The notes beneath the pieces were generated by a model that saw nothing but the letters and a program-made list of their open reading frames with translations, was not told where the DNA came from and ran no database searches. Of a stretch of DNA of 64,000 nt, positions 43,011 through 52,692 are shown piece by piece (position 1 is the stretch's first letter; each line of letters starts with the position of its first letter). The DNA is taken from contig CAWIGZ010000014.1 of NCBI GenBank assembly GCA_963835825.1, positions 215,188-279,187 of the forward strand. Reading direction: 5' to 3'. This DNA comes from JADGRB01 sp963835825 (lineage in GTDB: Bacteria > Myxococcota_A > Polyangia > Fen-1088). A program made the position numbers and the translations under genes.

Positions 43011-44189
43011 ATGCGGCGTCAGGTCGGGGCCTTGGCGGTCCTCTTCGTATCCGGTCTTTGGGGCTGCGGGTTCAGTCCCGGTAACACCTCCCCGGGACTG
43101 GGGGCGGCGGGATCGATCGGCTCCGGCACCGGCGGAGGTGCTGGCGGAAGTCCACAGTCCGGCCTTGGCGGGAGCGTGGGGACGGGCGGCATCAATACCT
43201 CAAGTGGAAGCGGAGGTGATATCGGTATCACGGGGGCGGCCGGCATGTCCTGCGGCCAGACCAACGTCGCGATCCAGCCGGAGCCGCCGGATATCCTGAT
43301 CGTCCAGGACAAGTCGCTCTCGATGAATCAGGACGCGACCGGCAAGAACTGCAACGCGGCCGGGTGCTCGAAATGGTCGCAGGTCTCTGCAGCGATCGAT
43401 AACGTTGTGATGGCGACCCAGACCACCGTCAACTGGGGACTGATGTTCTTTGGCAGCGACAACGCGTGCGGCGTGAGCTCGACGGCAGACGTACCGATCG
43501 CAACCGGAAACTACCCGCCTATCCAACAGGCGTTTGCCAACAACCAGCCAAGCAGCTACACCCCGACGGAATCGGCAGTCAACGCTGCCGTCACGTACAT
43601 GCAGACGCTCACGGATCTGAATCCAAAGTATCTGCTGCTGGCTACGGACGGACTCCCAAATTGTGTTCCAGGCGGACGGAGTGCCACGACCGATGACTCG
43701 CCGGGCGCGGAGACCGCAGTGACGAATGCCGCTGCCGCCGGCTTCAAGACATTCGTTGTCGGAATCGCCACCACCGCCGATCAGATGGCGACGCAGACCC
43801 TCAACACAATGGCAGTAAACGGAGGCGAGGCCCAGATGGGCGCCGCGACGCAATACTACGCCATCATGGACACCGCCAGCCTCGAGAGCGCGCTGACGAA
43901 AATTGTCGGTCTCATCGCATCGTGCACGATTCCACTCACCGGCGCCCCGACCAACCTGAGCAACGTGGCGGTGTCGGCGCAGGACTCCACCGGCAAGACC
44001 ATCGCGATCCCCAATGACCCGACGAATGGCTGGTCCTACACGGATCCGACGATGACCAGTATCGTTCTTACCGGGACAGCCTGTTCCAGCCTTCAGAGCG
44101 GTGCATACTCGAACCTTCAATTCCTCTACGCCTGCGCCGGCACGAAAATCTGCCTTGACCGTCTGGCGAATGGGACGTGCGGCGATTGA
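43011..44189 (+). CDS. VWA-domain lipoprotein
   Basis: ATG 43011 has AAGGATGAG upstream and is preferred over the in-frame ATG at 42993. The 392-residue product has a lipobox (VSGLWGCGF), a Gly-rich linker, and a von Willebrand A domain with the metal-binding DKSLSMN (DxSxS), PTESAVNAAV (Thr), and LLLATDGLPNC (Asp), so the MIDAS site is complete. A Cys-rich tail (CLDRLANGTCGD) ends the chain. It is probably displayed on the surface and binds protein or matrix ligands through a divalent ion. It has its own promoter region. Confidence 0.85.
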   Translation: MRRQVGALAVLFVSGLWGCGFSPGNTSPGLGAAGSIGSGTGGGAGGSPQSGLGGSVGTGGINTSSGSGGDIGITGAAGMSCGQTNVAIQPEPPDILIVQDKSLSMNQDATGKNCNAAGCSKWSQVSAAIDNVVMATQTTVNWGLMFFGSDNACGVSSTADVPIATGNYPPIQQAFANNQPSSYTPTESAVNAAVTYMQTLTDLNPKYLLLATDGLPNCVPGGRSATTDDSPGAETAVTNAAAAGFKTFVVGIATTADQMATQTLNTMAVNGGEAQMGAATQYYAIMDTASLESALTKIVGLIASCTIPLTGAPTNLSNVAVSAQDSTGKTIAIPNDPTNGWSYTDPTMTSIVLTGTACSSLQSGAYSNLQFLYACAGTKICLDRLANGTCGD

Positions 44190-44432
44190 TGTGAGGTTGC
44201 TGTGGAAGGCGATCTCGGAATATTCGTCGGGCGTCGGCCGTAGGTGAAGCGCCAATAGTTCTTTCTGCGCGCGCGGTCGGCTGACTTGTTCGAAAGATGC
44301 GTGCGGTACTTGAGCTCGCAGAGGGTCGCGATTCGATCGCGGCCCATGCACTCGCGGGACCGAGGACTGACCTCGATCTCGGCGAGATTGCGCTGCCGTG
44401 TCGGAGTGAGCGGTCCAAGATGGCGCCAGCCG

Positions 44433-45203
44433 ATGCATACGATCAGGAACCGGGTCCCGCACATCATTCTTCTGTACTGGGTCATCAAGATCGCGGCGAC
44501 TACACTGGGCGAGACCGGCGCCGACATGTTCTCGATGACGTTGCACCTCGGCTACGCGGAGACGAGTGCCATCTTCCTCGCGCTGTTCCTGGCGCTGTTC
44601 GCTGTGAAGCTTCGCATCAGGGGCTATCACCCAGCGGTGTACTGGCTCACGTTTACGGGGACCGCGATCGTCGGTACCGCGATTTCGGACTTCATCGATC
44701 GCACGCTCCACATCGGGTACGCGATGGGCTCACTCGTGTTGATCGTGCTCCTCCTTGTCGTGCTGGCAGCCTGGTACAAGAAGGAGGGCAGCGTCCAGGT
44801 CGAGCGCATCATCACGCCTGGGGCGGAGGCCTTCTACTGGACCGCGTTCTTGATCGCGAATACCTTGGGCACGGCGGCGGGCGATTTCATTTCGGACAAT
44901 CTGGGTCTCGGCTTCATGAAGGCTGCCGGGGTTATCTCGGGCGCGCTGCTCTTTCTCGTCGTGCTCCACTACTTTTCGAAGGTGCCGCGTATGCTGCTGT
45001 TCTGGCTCGCCTTCGTGCTGACCCGCCCATTTGGCGCGACCTTCGGCGACTTCCTGACCAAGCCCACTTCTCAAGGTGGCATCCAATTCGGCACAGTGGG
45101 CTCTTCGATCGTGTTCGGCTTGGTTGTCATAGCGGCGGTCGCCCGCGAGACCCAGCTCGAGCGCCGCCGGGTGGGGGCCGCCGCCGAATCCAATGTCCCG
45201 TAA
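44433..45203 (+). CDS. COG4705-type polytopic membrane protein
   Basis: The 256-residue protein has about seven hydrophobic segments, with repeated motifs such as KIAATTLGETGADMFSMTL, GTAISDFIDRTLHIG, ANTLGTAAGDFISDNLGLG and RPFGATFGDFLTKP. The repeated G-(D/S)-F/M pattern with conserved Asp in half-helices is characteristic of COG4705 proteins. No transported substrate is established. ATG 44433 lacks a strong ribosome-binding site and a start up to 60 bases upstream is possible. It precedes the propeller gene by 15 bases, so the two are likely co-transcribed. Confidence 0.8.
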   Translation: MHTIRNRVPHIILLYWVIKIAATTLGETGADMFSMTLHLGYAETSAIFLALFLALFAVKLRIRGYHPAVYWLTFTGTAIVGTAISDFIDRTLHIGYAMGSLVLIVLLLVVLAAWYKKEGSVQVERIITPGAEAFYWTAFLIANTLGTAAGDFISDNLGLGFMKAAGVISGALLFLVVLHYFSKVPRMLLFWLAFVLTRPFGATFGDFLTKPTSQGGIQFGTVGSSIVFGLVVIAAVARETQLERRRVGAAAESNVP

Positions 45204-45218
45204 GTTCCACGAGGAATC

Positions 45219-46349
45219 ATGATCCATCGAACCGCAACGTTTCTCGTACTGGTCGCCGTCTCGTGCGCCGGGGCGCAGACGCGGCCGCCTGCCCCCGTTG
45301 CGAATACTGCCTCACGGCCGGATCCTGCGCCCGGCGCCACACCGCCCGTCGTCCCGGGCGCTGCCGTCGCTTCCGCGCCGACGCCGCCGCCGACCGAAAT
45401 CAGGGCCAGGAGCGTGGCTCTGCCGGGAGCGAAAGCGCCGATCACGCTCGATCTCGTGGCGTACGACCGCAGCGCGGGCCGCGTCTGGGTCCCGGTCGGC
45501 GACACGGCGAGCGTCGACGTCTTCGAGATCGCCGCCGGTATCTTCAAGCGCGTCGACGGTTTCAAGGCGATCGTGCGCGAAGTGCGCGGCCAGAAGCGCG
45601 CCATGGGGCCGAGCTCCGTCACGATCGGCGATGGCGTCGCCTATATCGGCACGCGGTCGACCAGCGAAGTCTGCGCCGTCGACGAGACGGCGCTGAAGCG
45701 CGGCCAATGCTTGAAGCTCGCCTCCCCCCCCGACTTCGTGACGTTCGTGGCACCGGCCAAGGAAGTGTGGGCCACCATGCCGAGAAAGCAATCGATCGCA
45801 GTGCTTGATGCGACGAAGCCCGCGGTTTTGACCCCGAAACTCGTGATCACTGCGCCCGGTTCCGTCGAGGGGGCCGCGGTCGACGGCGTTCACGGCCTCT
45901 ACTACACGAACCTCGAAGACGAGAACAAGACGCTCAGCATCGACATCGTCTCCCACACAATCAAGAGCACTTGGACCTCGGGCTGCGGCCAGGGTGGGCC
46001 GCACGGTATCGCGGTCGACCCTTCCCGAAGCTTCGTCTTCGTGGCGTGCAGCGACGGCGTCCGGATCCTGGACGCCGCACACGATGGCGCCAAGCTCGGC
46101 ACGCTCGACGCCGGGGACGGCGTGGACGACATCGCCTACGACCCCGACAAGCAGCTGCTTTACGTAGCCGCCGCCCGGTCCCACCGTCTGACGATCGCCC
46201 ACGTCGACGCGAAGGCTGCCACCACGGTGATCGCAACGGGCTCGACGGGGGAGCGCGGTCGCAACGCGGTTGCAGACAGCGAGGGCAACGTGTACGTGGC
46301 GGATGCGGGCAGCGCCACCCTCCTCGTCTTCGCCGCGCCTGCGAAGTAG
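45219..46349 (+). CDS. Exported YVTN-type beta-propeller protein
   Basis: GAGGAATC precedes the ATG. The 376-residue protein has a signal peptide with a lipobox-like VAVSCAGA, a Pro/Ala linker, and about seven blades: SAGRVWVPVGDTASVDVFEI, VTIGDGVAYIGTRSTSEVCA, HGLYYTNLEDENKTLSID, GIAVDPSRSFVFVACSDGV, DPDKQLLYVAAARSHRL, GNVYVADAGSATLLVF. This pattern is typical of surface-layer or cytochrome D1-like propellers without haem ligands. It is likely outer-membrane anchored. Its function is unknown. It is intact and probably in an operon with the COG4705 gene. Confidence 0.8.
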   Translation: MIHRTATFLVLVAVSCAGAQTRPPAPVANTASRPDPAPGATPPVVPGAAVASAPTPPPTEIRARSVALPGAKAPITLDLVAYDRSAGRVWVPVGDTASVDVFEIAAGIFKRVDGFKAIVREVRGQKRAMGPSSVTIGDGVAYIGTRSTSEVCAVDETALKRGQCLKLASPPDFVTFVAPAKEVWATMPRKQSIAVLDATKPAVLTPKLVITAPGSVEGAAVDGVHGLYYTNLEDENKTLSIDIVSHTIKSTWTSGCGQGGPHGIAVDPSRSFVFVACSDGVRILDAAHDGAKLGTLDAGDGVDDIAYDPDKQLLYVAAARSHRLTIAHVDAKAATTVIATGSTGERGRNAVADSEGNVYVADAGSATLLVFAAPAK

Positions 46350-46478
46350 TTGCTCTTCGATGGAGGACTCGCAGCTGTAGGCGAGCCCCTACTTGATCCG
46401 GAATGGGGTAAATCCACGCTTCGAGCTTTCACCATGCTCGAAACGCACGGACCCGCGGTGATGGTGTCGCCCGGAGGG

Positions 46479-47606
46479 TCAAGGCGCTTTGCAGGAGGGG
46501 ACTACGATGGAGAAACGGGCGCCGCCTTCCGGCGAGTCGCCAACCGCGAGCGAACCCCCACAGGCTTTGACGCTTTGCGAGGCGATGGCGAGGCCGAGTC
46601 CGAGGCCGCGTGCGCCGTCGCCGGCCGCGTCCCGCGCAAGACCACGGGACCCCCGAAAGAAGGGGGAAAAGATGGAGGCACGCTCGGCGGCATCGACTCC
46701 CGGTCCGTCATCGTCGACGTGAATCGCGACCCTGCCGTCGGTCGCCCGCTCGACGCGCACCCGCACCGTGCCACCATTGCTGGTGTAACGTGCGGCGTTC
46801 TTCACCAGCTCGCGCACAGCATTGACGAAAAGCTCCGCGTCACCGCGCAGCCATACCGGTGCCCCCTCCTCGGGCCGCTTCAGCTGGGACCCCGAGGCGC
46901 CCACAGACTCGGCAAGCGACGAGATCGCCTGGTCGAGTCGCTCGCGCAGCTCGAAGCGCTGGCCGGTCACCGCCGATGTCCCGCTGGCTCGGGCGAGCTC
47001 GAGAAGCGATTCGACGAGCCGCGCGAGGCGGTGCAGCTCGTCGAGCGAGGCGCGGGCGGTGCGCTCCCACTCCGGGGCGCCGCGGGGTCGCCGCAGTGCC
47101 ACCTCGAGCTCGCTCGTGACAATGGCGAGTGGTGTTCGGAGTTCGTGCGAAGCGCTGGCGGCGTAGCGCGCGAGCGCGGAAAAGCCGTCGTCCAGCCGCT
47201 GTAGCAAAGCATTCAGCGCCACGACGAGATCGCGCACCTCATCGTTGTTCGGCGGGACCTCCAGGCGTTCGTGGAGGTCCTCGCTCGACATAGCGTTCGC
47301 GCGCCGAACGACCTCGTCGATGGGGGCGAGCGCGCGACGGCTGAGCGTGAGGCCGCCAGCGACGGACAGGACCAGGCAGACAGGACCGGCGATCGCCATG
47401 GCTGCCAGCACCTGCTCAGCAGCGTCCTCACCCTCGCCGCCGCCGCTGTCCGCCTCCCCGGCCTCCGCGCGGACGAACCCGTAGACGGCGCACGCGAATA
47501 CGATGACCGTGAAGGTCGCGGAGAGCGCCATCCAGAACGCGAGCCGGGAGCGGAGCGACAGGCGGCGCCCGGGTTTCTCTGCATCGCGTGAGAGGCGTTC
47601 ACCCAT
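46479..47606 (-). CDS. Sensor histidine kinase (HAMP-HisKA-HATPase)
   Basis: The 375-residue kinase has two membrane helices (residues 22-48 and 68-90) around a short periplasmic loop. A HAMP domain follows (ALAPIDEVVRRANAMSSEDL), then HisKA with ASASHELRTPLAIV (phospho-His), and HATPase with LVKNAARYTSNGG (N box), HVDDDGPGVD (G1) and GLGLGLAIAS (G2). All catalytic motifs are present. The tiny sensor region suggests it detects a membrane or envelope cue. Its ATG overlaps the end of the response-regulator gene by 8 bases, so they are a coupled pair. Confidence 0.9.
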   Translation of the reverse strand: MGERLSRDAEKPGRRLSLRSRLAFWMALSATFTVIVFACAVYGFVRAEAGEADSGGGEGEDAAEQVLAAMAIAGPVCLVLSVAGGLTLSRRALAPIDEVVRRANAMSSEDLHERLEVPPNNDEVRDLVVALNALLQRLDDGFSALARYAASASHELRTPLAIVTSELEVALRRPRGAPEWERTARASLDELHRLARLVESLLELARASGTSAVTGQRFELRERLDQAISSLAESVGASGSQLKRPEEGAPVWLRGDAELFVNAVRELVKNAARYTSNGGTVRVRVERATDGRVAIHVDDDGPGVDAAERASIFSPFFRGSRGLARDAAGDGARGLGLGLAIASQSVKACGGSLAVGDSPEGGARFSIVVPSCKAP

Positions 47607-48283
47607 GACCGGTATCGCGGGCCCCCAGCCGGAACCCCGCCCCGCGCACCGTCTCTATCTTCACTGCGCTTCTTTCGAGCTTCCGGCGCAAATGCGCCAA
47701 GTGGACATCGATCACGTTCGTGCCAGGGTCGAAATCGTAGCCGAACACCTCTCGGAGGATCTCGGGCTCGAGTGACAATCTCGGCCTGGCGGCGCAACAG
47801 GAGCTCGAGCAGGCTCCGCTCCCGCGGGGAGAGCGGGATCTCGCGGCCGCCGACGTGCGCGCCCGCGGTGCTTGGGTCGAGGCGTAGATCTGCGCAGGCG
47901 AGGGGGGCCCAGCGCGGAGCGGCCGCACGGCGCAAGAGAGCGCGCAGTCGCGCGAGCAGCTCGGCGAAGGCGAACGGCTTGATGAGGTAGTCGTCAGCCC
48001 CCGCCTCGAGGGCGCGAACCCTTGACTCCACCGCGTCCCGCGCCGTCAGAACCAGGATCGGCAGGACCAGCCCTTCGGCGCGGGTGCGAGACAGAACCTC
48101 GAGCCCGTCGATATCGGGCAGGCCCAGATCCAGCACCATGGCGTCCAGATCGCGGCGGGCGACGCGCTGCAAGGCGCCCGCGCCCGTCGTGGCGACATCC
48201 GTGCTGAAGCCCTCCTCTGTCAGGCCGCGCGAGAGTGAGGCGGCGAGACGGGTGGTATCTTCGACAACGAGCACCGAGGTCAC
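47599..48283 (-). CDS. OmpR-family response regulator, frameshifted near 47770
   Basis: From GTG 48283 the receiver domain is intact: LVVEDTTRLAASLSRGL, DAMVLDLGLPDIDG (phospho-Asp), VLTARDAV, DDYLIKPFAFAELL (Lys). The winged-helix DNA-binding domain begins at IPLSPRERSLLELLLRRQAE and continues in another frame as EILREVFGYDFDPGTNVIDV, HLAHLRRKLERSAVKI, ETVRGAGFRL. A single-base shift near 47770 joins them. It pairs with the kinase that overlaps its 3' end. The transposon end lies only 5 bases upstream of the start codon, so native promoter and ribosome-binding site are cut off. Confidence 0.8.
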
Positions 48284-48287
48284 GATC

Positions 48288-49962
48288 TAGCTACGGCTTG
48301 TCGGGAAATTGGGCTACCGGCTCGCCGTCCTTGGCCAGGTCGCCGGTGGCGGTGGTGGATCGCTGCCCAGCCTGGCAAGTTCGGCTCGGCAGCCCCCGGA
48401 CTTCCGGGCTACGTAGCCAGAGCGATCCCTTTGTTCTGCGCGGCGCCCCGGGCCAGCTTGGTGAGGTTCAGGCCAAGTACGGCGCGTTGGCCGCACACGC
48501 CCATCATCGCGACCGAACGGGCGGCCGGGCGATTGAAACCATATTTGGAGCACTTGATGGTGCCGATCGAGCCTTCGACTAGCGCGCGTTCCTTGATGAG
48601 TCGAGCCTTGACGGCTCCCTCGACCTCCCACGGCGTCTTGCCCCGGGGGGCCAATCCCACGTCGCGCACGCCGAGCTCGCGCAGGCGTTCGACATTCCGC
48701 GCGCTGTGGCCAGCCCGATCGTAGGCGTAAGGACCGCGGTGCTTTGCCGAACAGCGCCGCTACCTGTTCGACCGCTTGCACGGCGAAGGATGCATCGGTG
48801 AGATCCTTCTTGGCGCCGGCCATCGTCGCAAGGACGAATCCGCCTCGCAGGCGCGTGATCCCCCACGAAAGTCCGAACTCGACGGACTTGCCTACTTTGC
48901 CGCGGACGACCGAATACAGCTCGGGGATGTGTAGGTTGATGATCTTGCCCGCCGCGACGAAGCCCGTGCGCAGCCAGTAACGAATCTGGGGCACCAGCTT
49001 GCCCATGGTCTCGTACCACTCGCCAAGCTTGCGGCGCGCGACCACCGCCTGGCCGCGCAGCTTGTGACCGTGCTCGGCCCCCGCCGCGAGCACCTTGCCG
49101 AGTTGTTGGTTGATCCCTGCCACGATGTTCGCCATCTGCGCGACCATCTTGTCCTTGGCCTCCTTCGTCTTGTCCTTGGCGAAGAGCCGGTACTTGCGCA
49201 CCTGCTCCTTGGCCGCCCTGAACTTGTTGCCGGCCTTGGCCAAGAACTGCTTGAAAATGTGACCTGCTTTGCCGGCCGCTGCCTCCAGCGATCGGACGAA
49301 GCCACCGAGCAGTCCCATCTCGTTGGGATACGGAATTGCTGCCTCCTGTGCCGTGAGGTCGGCGACCACCAACTTGGTATCGGCCAGGCCGAGCTTGACC
49401 GCCTGCTCGACAACACCTTCGTTGATCAGCTTCACGCCGTCCTCGCCCATCAACTGCGCGAAGTCTTGAATCGTCGTGAAGTCGGGCGTCCAGTCGGTCT
49501 CCGTCAGCCCGCACAGATATCGCGCCGGCGCGTAGTACCGAATCTGCTCCTCTACCTCGCGGTAGGGCAGCCTCCGGAGCGCCATCAGCGTCAGGGCTCC
49601 CAGCGTGGCCCGCAAGTGCGGCGGTCGCCCCGCCGCGTTCTTGAGCTTCTTTTCGCGGATCTTTGCGGCCCGCACCTCCATCTCCGTCCAGTCCACCGTG
49701 TCGGTCAGGACGACCATCGGGTGGTTGTCCGGTAGCGAGATCTTCGGCTGCTTGGAGCGGGTAAATAGGTCGGGCTGACGGCTGCCGCCGCTTCCTCGTC
49801 GTCGTTCGGGCATCGCGGACCTCCTTGGTCACGCCTCCATCAGCCACACTCCGACGGACCTGTCGATCCCCATCTTAAGTGATCGAAATGATCTAGGTTC
49901 TCCCTGCAGCCCGCCGGCACTCGGGACGCACGGCCGTCGAATTCCCCGACAAGCCGTAGCTA
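48288..49962 (-). mobile_element. Insertion sequence with 22-23 bp terminal inverted repeats
   Basis: The left end TAGCTACGGCTTGTCGGG (48288 on) recurs inverted at the right end (to 49962), with 22 of 23 positions matching. Length is about 1.68 kb with one transposase gene. A target duplication is not obvious; TAG/CTA occurs at both edges. Confidence 0.8.
48409..49813 (-). CDS. DDE-type transposase (DUF772-like), frameshifted near 48745
   Basis: The N-terminal 370 codons read MVVLTDTVDWTEMEVRAAKI, YREVEEQIRYYAPARYLCGL, FTTIQDFAQLMGEDGVKLIN, LVVADLTAQEAAIPYP (first Asp region). The rest, HRGPYAYDRAGHSARNVERL, LAPRGKTPWEV, EGSIGTIKCSKYGFNRPAAR, is one frame over, joined near 48745. The architecture fits DUF772/IS5- or IS1182-like transposases; I cannot assign the family exactly. 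Restoring the frame gives about 467 residues. Without that, it is inactive. Confidence 0.75.
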
Positions 49963-50088
49963 CTCTGCCACGCGCGGACGGCAGCTGCGTCACCCGGCGG
50001 ATCGCCTTCATGAACGCTTAACGTGCGGCGGCCGGCGCGAGGACCCACTCTTGCTCGTGCGCCGCTGAAGTGGCGCGAGGAGAAGCAC

Positions 50089-50396
50089 ATGCAATCGATC
50101 ATTCGTTCCGTTACCCTGAGCCTCATTTTGGGCGCCGCCTCCGTGGCGGGCGTCGCCACCACCGCGATAGCCCAGCAGACCCATCGCGCCCGGTTTCCAC
50201 TCGCAGAGGCAAGAGCCAAGGCGCTCGGGCTGGTGCCGGGGCGGGTGGTCGCCGAGGAGCTCGAGCACGAACACGGTCGTTGGATCTATTCGTTCAGATC
50301 AGGCCGACCGGCGAGACGCGTAAAATCATCAAGGAGGTCAACCTCGACGCCGACAGCGGCGCGCTGGTCGGCAACATCGACACCGAGAACGATTAA
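50089..50396 (+). CDS. PepSY-domain exported protein, frameshifted near 50300
   Basis: GAGGAGAAGC precedes ATG 50089. The signal peptide (LSLILGAASVAGVATTAIAQ) is followed by EARAKALGLVPGRVVAEELE and GRWIYSF. The remainder, IRPTGETRKIIKEVNLDADS and GALVGNIDTEND, lies in the next frame. One missing C (TTCCAG to TTCAG) explains it. A PepSY domain of about 75 residues results. Such proteins inhibit peptidases or modulate envelope stress and often pair with two-component genes. The sensor pair lies on the other side of the IS, so it was probably the divergent partner before the insertion. Confidence 0.7.
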
Positions 50397-50506
50397 CGCC
50401 GGGCTCCCCAAAACGGCTGGTTGCCGGTGCCGGTTGATGGCCCACAGTCCCTCCAACGCGCGCCCAAGCTCGGGGAGTGAAGACCCCAACGTGGTGCCAA
50501 ACTTCG

Positions 50507-50791
50507 CCAGCCCGCGTTGCTGCGGGCAGGCCTGTTAACCACCACGACTTTGTCACGGTGGCCGTCGCAGGTGTTCACGAGCTGTATCCACCCGTCCACG
50601 CGGTAGGAATCGGCCAGCTCACACGGGAGGGCCTCCCCATCGCCTTGTGGACGTCCGGGGTGCTGGTGTCCGACTCCACCAACAGCGTGGGCACGCCTTT
50701 GCCCGGCAGGCAGTCGAGCAGAAGCCGTACTGACCATGGATTTGCCCATGCCGCCCTTGCCGCCGCCCACCCAGTAGATGTTTGGTGCCAT
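50507..50791 (-). pseudogene. TraL/ParA-like ATPase remnant
   Basis: AAGGAG precedes ATG 50791. The product has the deviant Walker A GGGKGGMGKSMVS. The next stretch, LLLDCLPGKGVPTLLVESDT, is in another frame, and then the first frame resumes with ELADSYRVDGWIQLVNTC and VVVVNRPARSNAG. Two compensating indels lie near 50705 and 50650. It ends after about 95 residues, whereas MinD/ParA and plasmid TraL proteins have 230-290. It is most likely a truncated conjugation or partition gene. Confidence 0.55.
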
Positions 50792-50886
50792 ACCGAGCTC
50801 CTTCAAATCTCGCTGTCTTCGCGCACCACGAACCCGCCCGGTTTCACTTCAGCGACTGGCTTCGGTCGGGGTCGGGCCTTCCTTCT

Positions 50887-51193
50887 TCACTTCGCGGGTG
50901 GGGCCTCTCGGGCGCCGGGCTGTCCTTCGCGGAAGGCGTCGGCGCGCCGGCCCACCGGCAGGCTTCGCTCCGCGCCCGGATCCTGAGCGCCGCCCCCCCC
51001 CACGCGTTCGTCAATCGCGCGGCCTCGCTCCGAGGCGCCTCGCTTCCGCGACAGCTCGGTGCTGAGCGTCGCCGCGGTCACGCGACAGCCTTTGCTCGAG
51101 CACCATCTCGGCGAGCTCCTGCCACGTGTAGCCGCGCTCGCGCAGCGCCATGACCTCGCCACGCATGCGGGACATCGCCTCCAACCGCGTCAC
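50887..51193 (-). CDS. TraK/MobC-like small plasmid protein, frameshifted near 51085
   Basis: The first part, MSRMRGEVMALRERGYTWQE, LAEMVLEQ, continues in another frame as CRVTAATLSTELSRKRG. Together they form the two-helix pattern of TraK-like accessory proteins encoded before TraL on mobilisable plasmids. GTG 51193 or the ATG at 51175 (after TTGGAGG) may be the start. Its order with the TraL-like remnant supports a shared conjugative origin. I hold the family name with low certainty. Confidence 0.4.
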
Positions 51194-51791
51194 CTCCCGC
51201 GCGCTCGCGTCTTTGGCAGGCAGGGGTGGCAGGGTCGGCTCGGATCGCGTCGACGACCGCCACGATCAGTGTCATCGCCAGTCACTCGCGCGGTCGATCG
51301 CAGAGTTGCGGCTTCCCACGCTCTCCGCAACGCCACCGATTAGTGGCCGTGTGGTGGGCATGTGTCTTTGATGGAGACGGTTGTAAGGGCAAGATAAAAT
51401 GACAATCACCTGCGGCGCGGAGCGCGTATCGGACCCTGAGGGTGTTTGCGTGGTTTACATAGCGGAGCGGGACGGAAATCACTGAACTGGCGGAACTCTG
51501 CGCGCTCGCGAGCCTTTTCTCGATTTGTGCGGATCGGAGGCCAGCTCGTGTCCGACGGTGACGGCCGCGCGGAACGCGAAGATCTGCGCCCGCGCATCGG
51601 CGGTCACGCGGGTGAGGTGCCGCAGGAGCAGGTGCCCCGGTTTTGCAACCGGCTCCTCGCGCGCCTCGCTCGCATCGGCGGCGGCTCCGGAACCACGTCA
51701 TCCCGGCCGCGAGGGACGGCGTGGGCGCGCGACGTTCCGCGCCCGGGGTCCTCCGCCCGCCGGTGCGTTCTCGAAAAGCCCGCTTCGTTCG

Positions 51792-52336
51792 ATGAACGCC
51801 TACGGCAAGCGCGCGGCCGCCCTGTACCTGTCGTACGTCGGGCGCAACAACCTCGGCAAGACCAAGACGGGAGTCCCGCGGAGCATCCCCGTTCACCCCA
51901 CGCTCGGCACCCTGCTGAGGGAGTGGAAGGACGCCGGGTGGGAGCGCATCTTCGGCCGGCCACCGACGGACGACGATCTCATCGTGCCGACGCGCAACAT
52001 GACGACGCGCCAGAGTCCCGAAGCGCAGAAGGCGTTGCACGACGATCTGGCGCTGCTCGAGTTGCGCCCCCGCCGCGGGCACGATCTGCGGCGCACGTTC
52101 ATCACGCTCGCGCAGGTCGATGGCGCGCGGAAGGACATCCTCGAGGCGATCTCCCACGGACCGCGCGGAGACATCGTCAGCGTCTACACGACGTTTCCCT
52201 GGCCGGCGCTGTGCGCCGAGGTCGCCAAGCTCAAGATCGAACCCGCTGTGGTCCGCATTCCGCGCGGACTTATGGACAAAACTCGTTACACCGCCGTTAC
52301 AGGTGAGCAGAGCTCGCGAAATCGTTGGACAAAACG
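51792..52336 (+). pseudogene. C-terminal part of a tyrosine recombinase
   Basis: The frame reads GKTKTGVPRSIPVHPTLGTL, RRGHDLRRTFITLAQVDG (the HxxR box), and ISHGPRGDIVSVYTTFPWP (His and Tyr nucleophile). It therefore holds the second half of the catalytic domain. The first Arg and the core-binding domain are missing before about 51790. After about 52320 the frame continues but reads through a tRNA-like tail. Confidence 0.6.
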
Positions 52337-52359
52337 TGCGACCCCAGCGGGATTCGAAA
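52337..52359 (-). other. tRNA-like 3'-end relic (candidate att site)
   Basis: On the minus strand the T-loop TTTCGAATCCCGC is followed by an acceptor-like TGGGGTCGCA. The matching 5' T-stem and the rest of the tRNA are absent. It lies directly after the integrase remnant, the usual position of an attachment site. Confidence 0.4.
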
Positions 52360-52692
52360 CTGGGCCTGAAGTTGATAGAAAACCAAAGCGTTGCGCCGGT
52401 TTGCACAGGCATCGCCAGGGTTTAGGGCCGGCCCACTGGGGTCAGCAGAGGTCTCTTGGAAACGTTAGAAATCCGTTGATTGCGGTTCAAATGGGCCCGT
52501 GGTGGGCCCGGAGCGGGCCCAAAACCCGATGGGGTCGCGCTGGTTACGACGCACAGTTTTCCATCGACGGTGGCTGCCCCATCTCCGAACCAGCGCCGAT
52601 GTCTGGCCGTCCGGGAGGATCGGGTTTCACGACCAGCGGCGGGTTCGGGCGGGTCGATTTCTGACATCGGCCTCCGGTGATACGCTGGTGAG

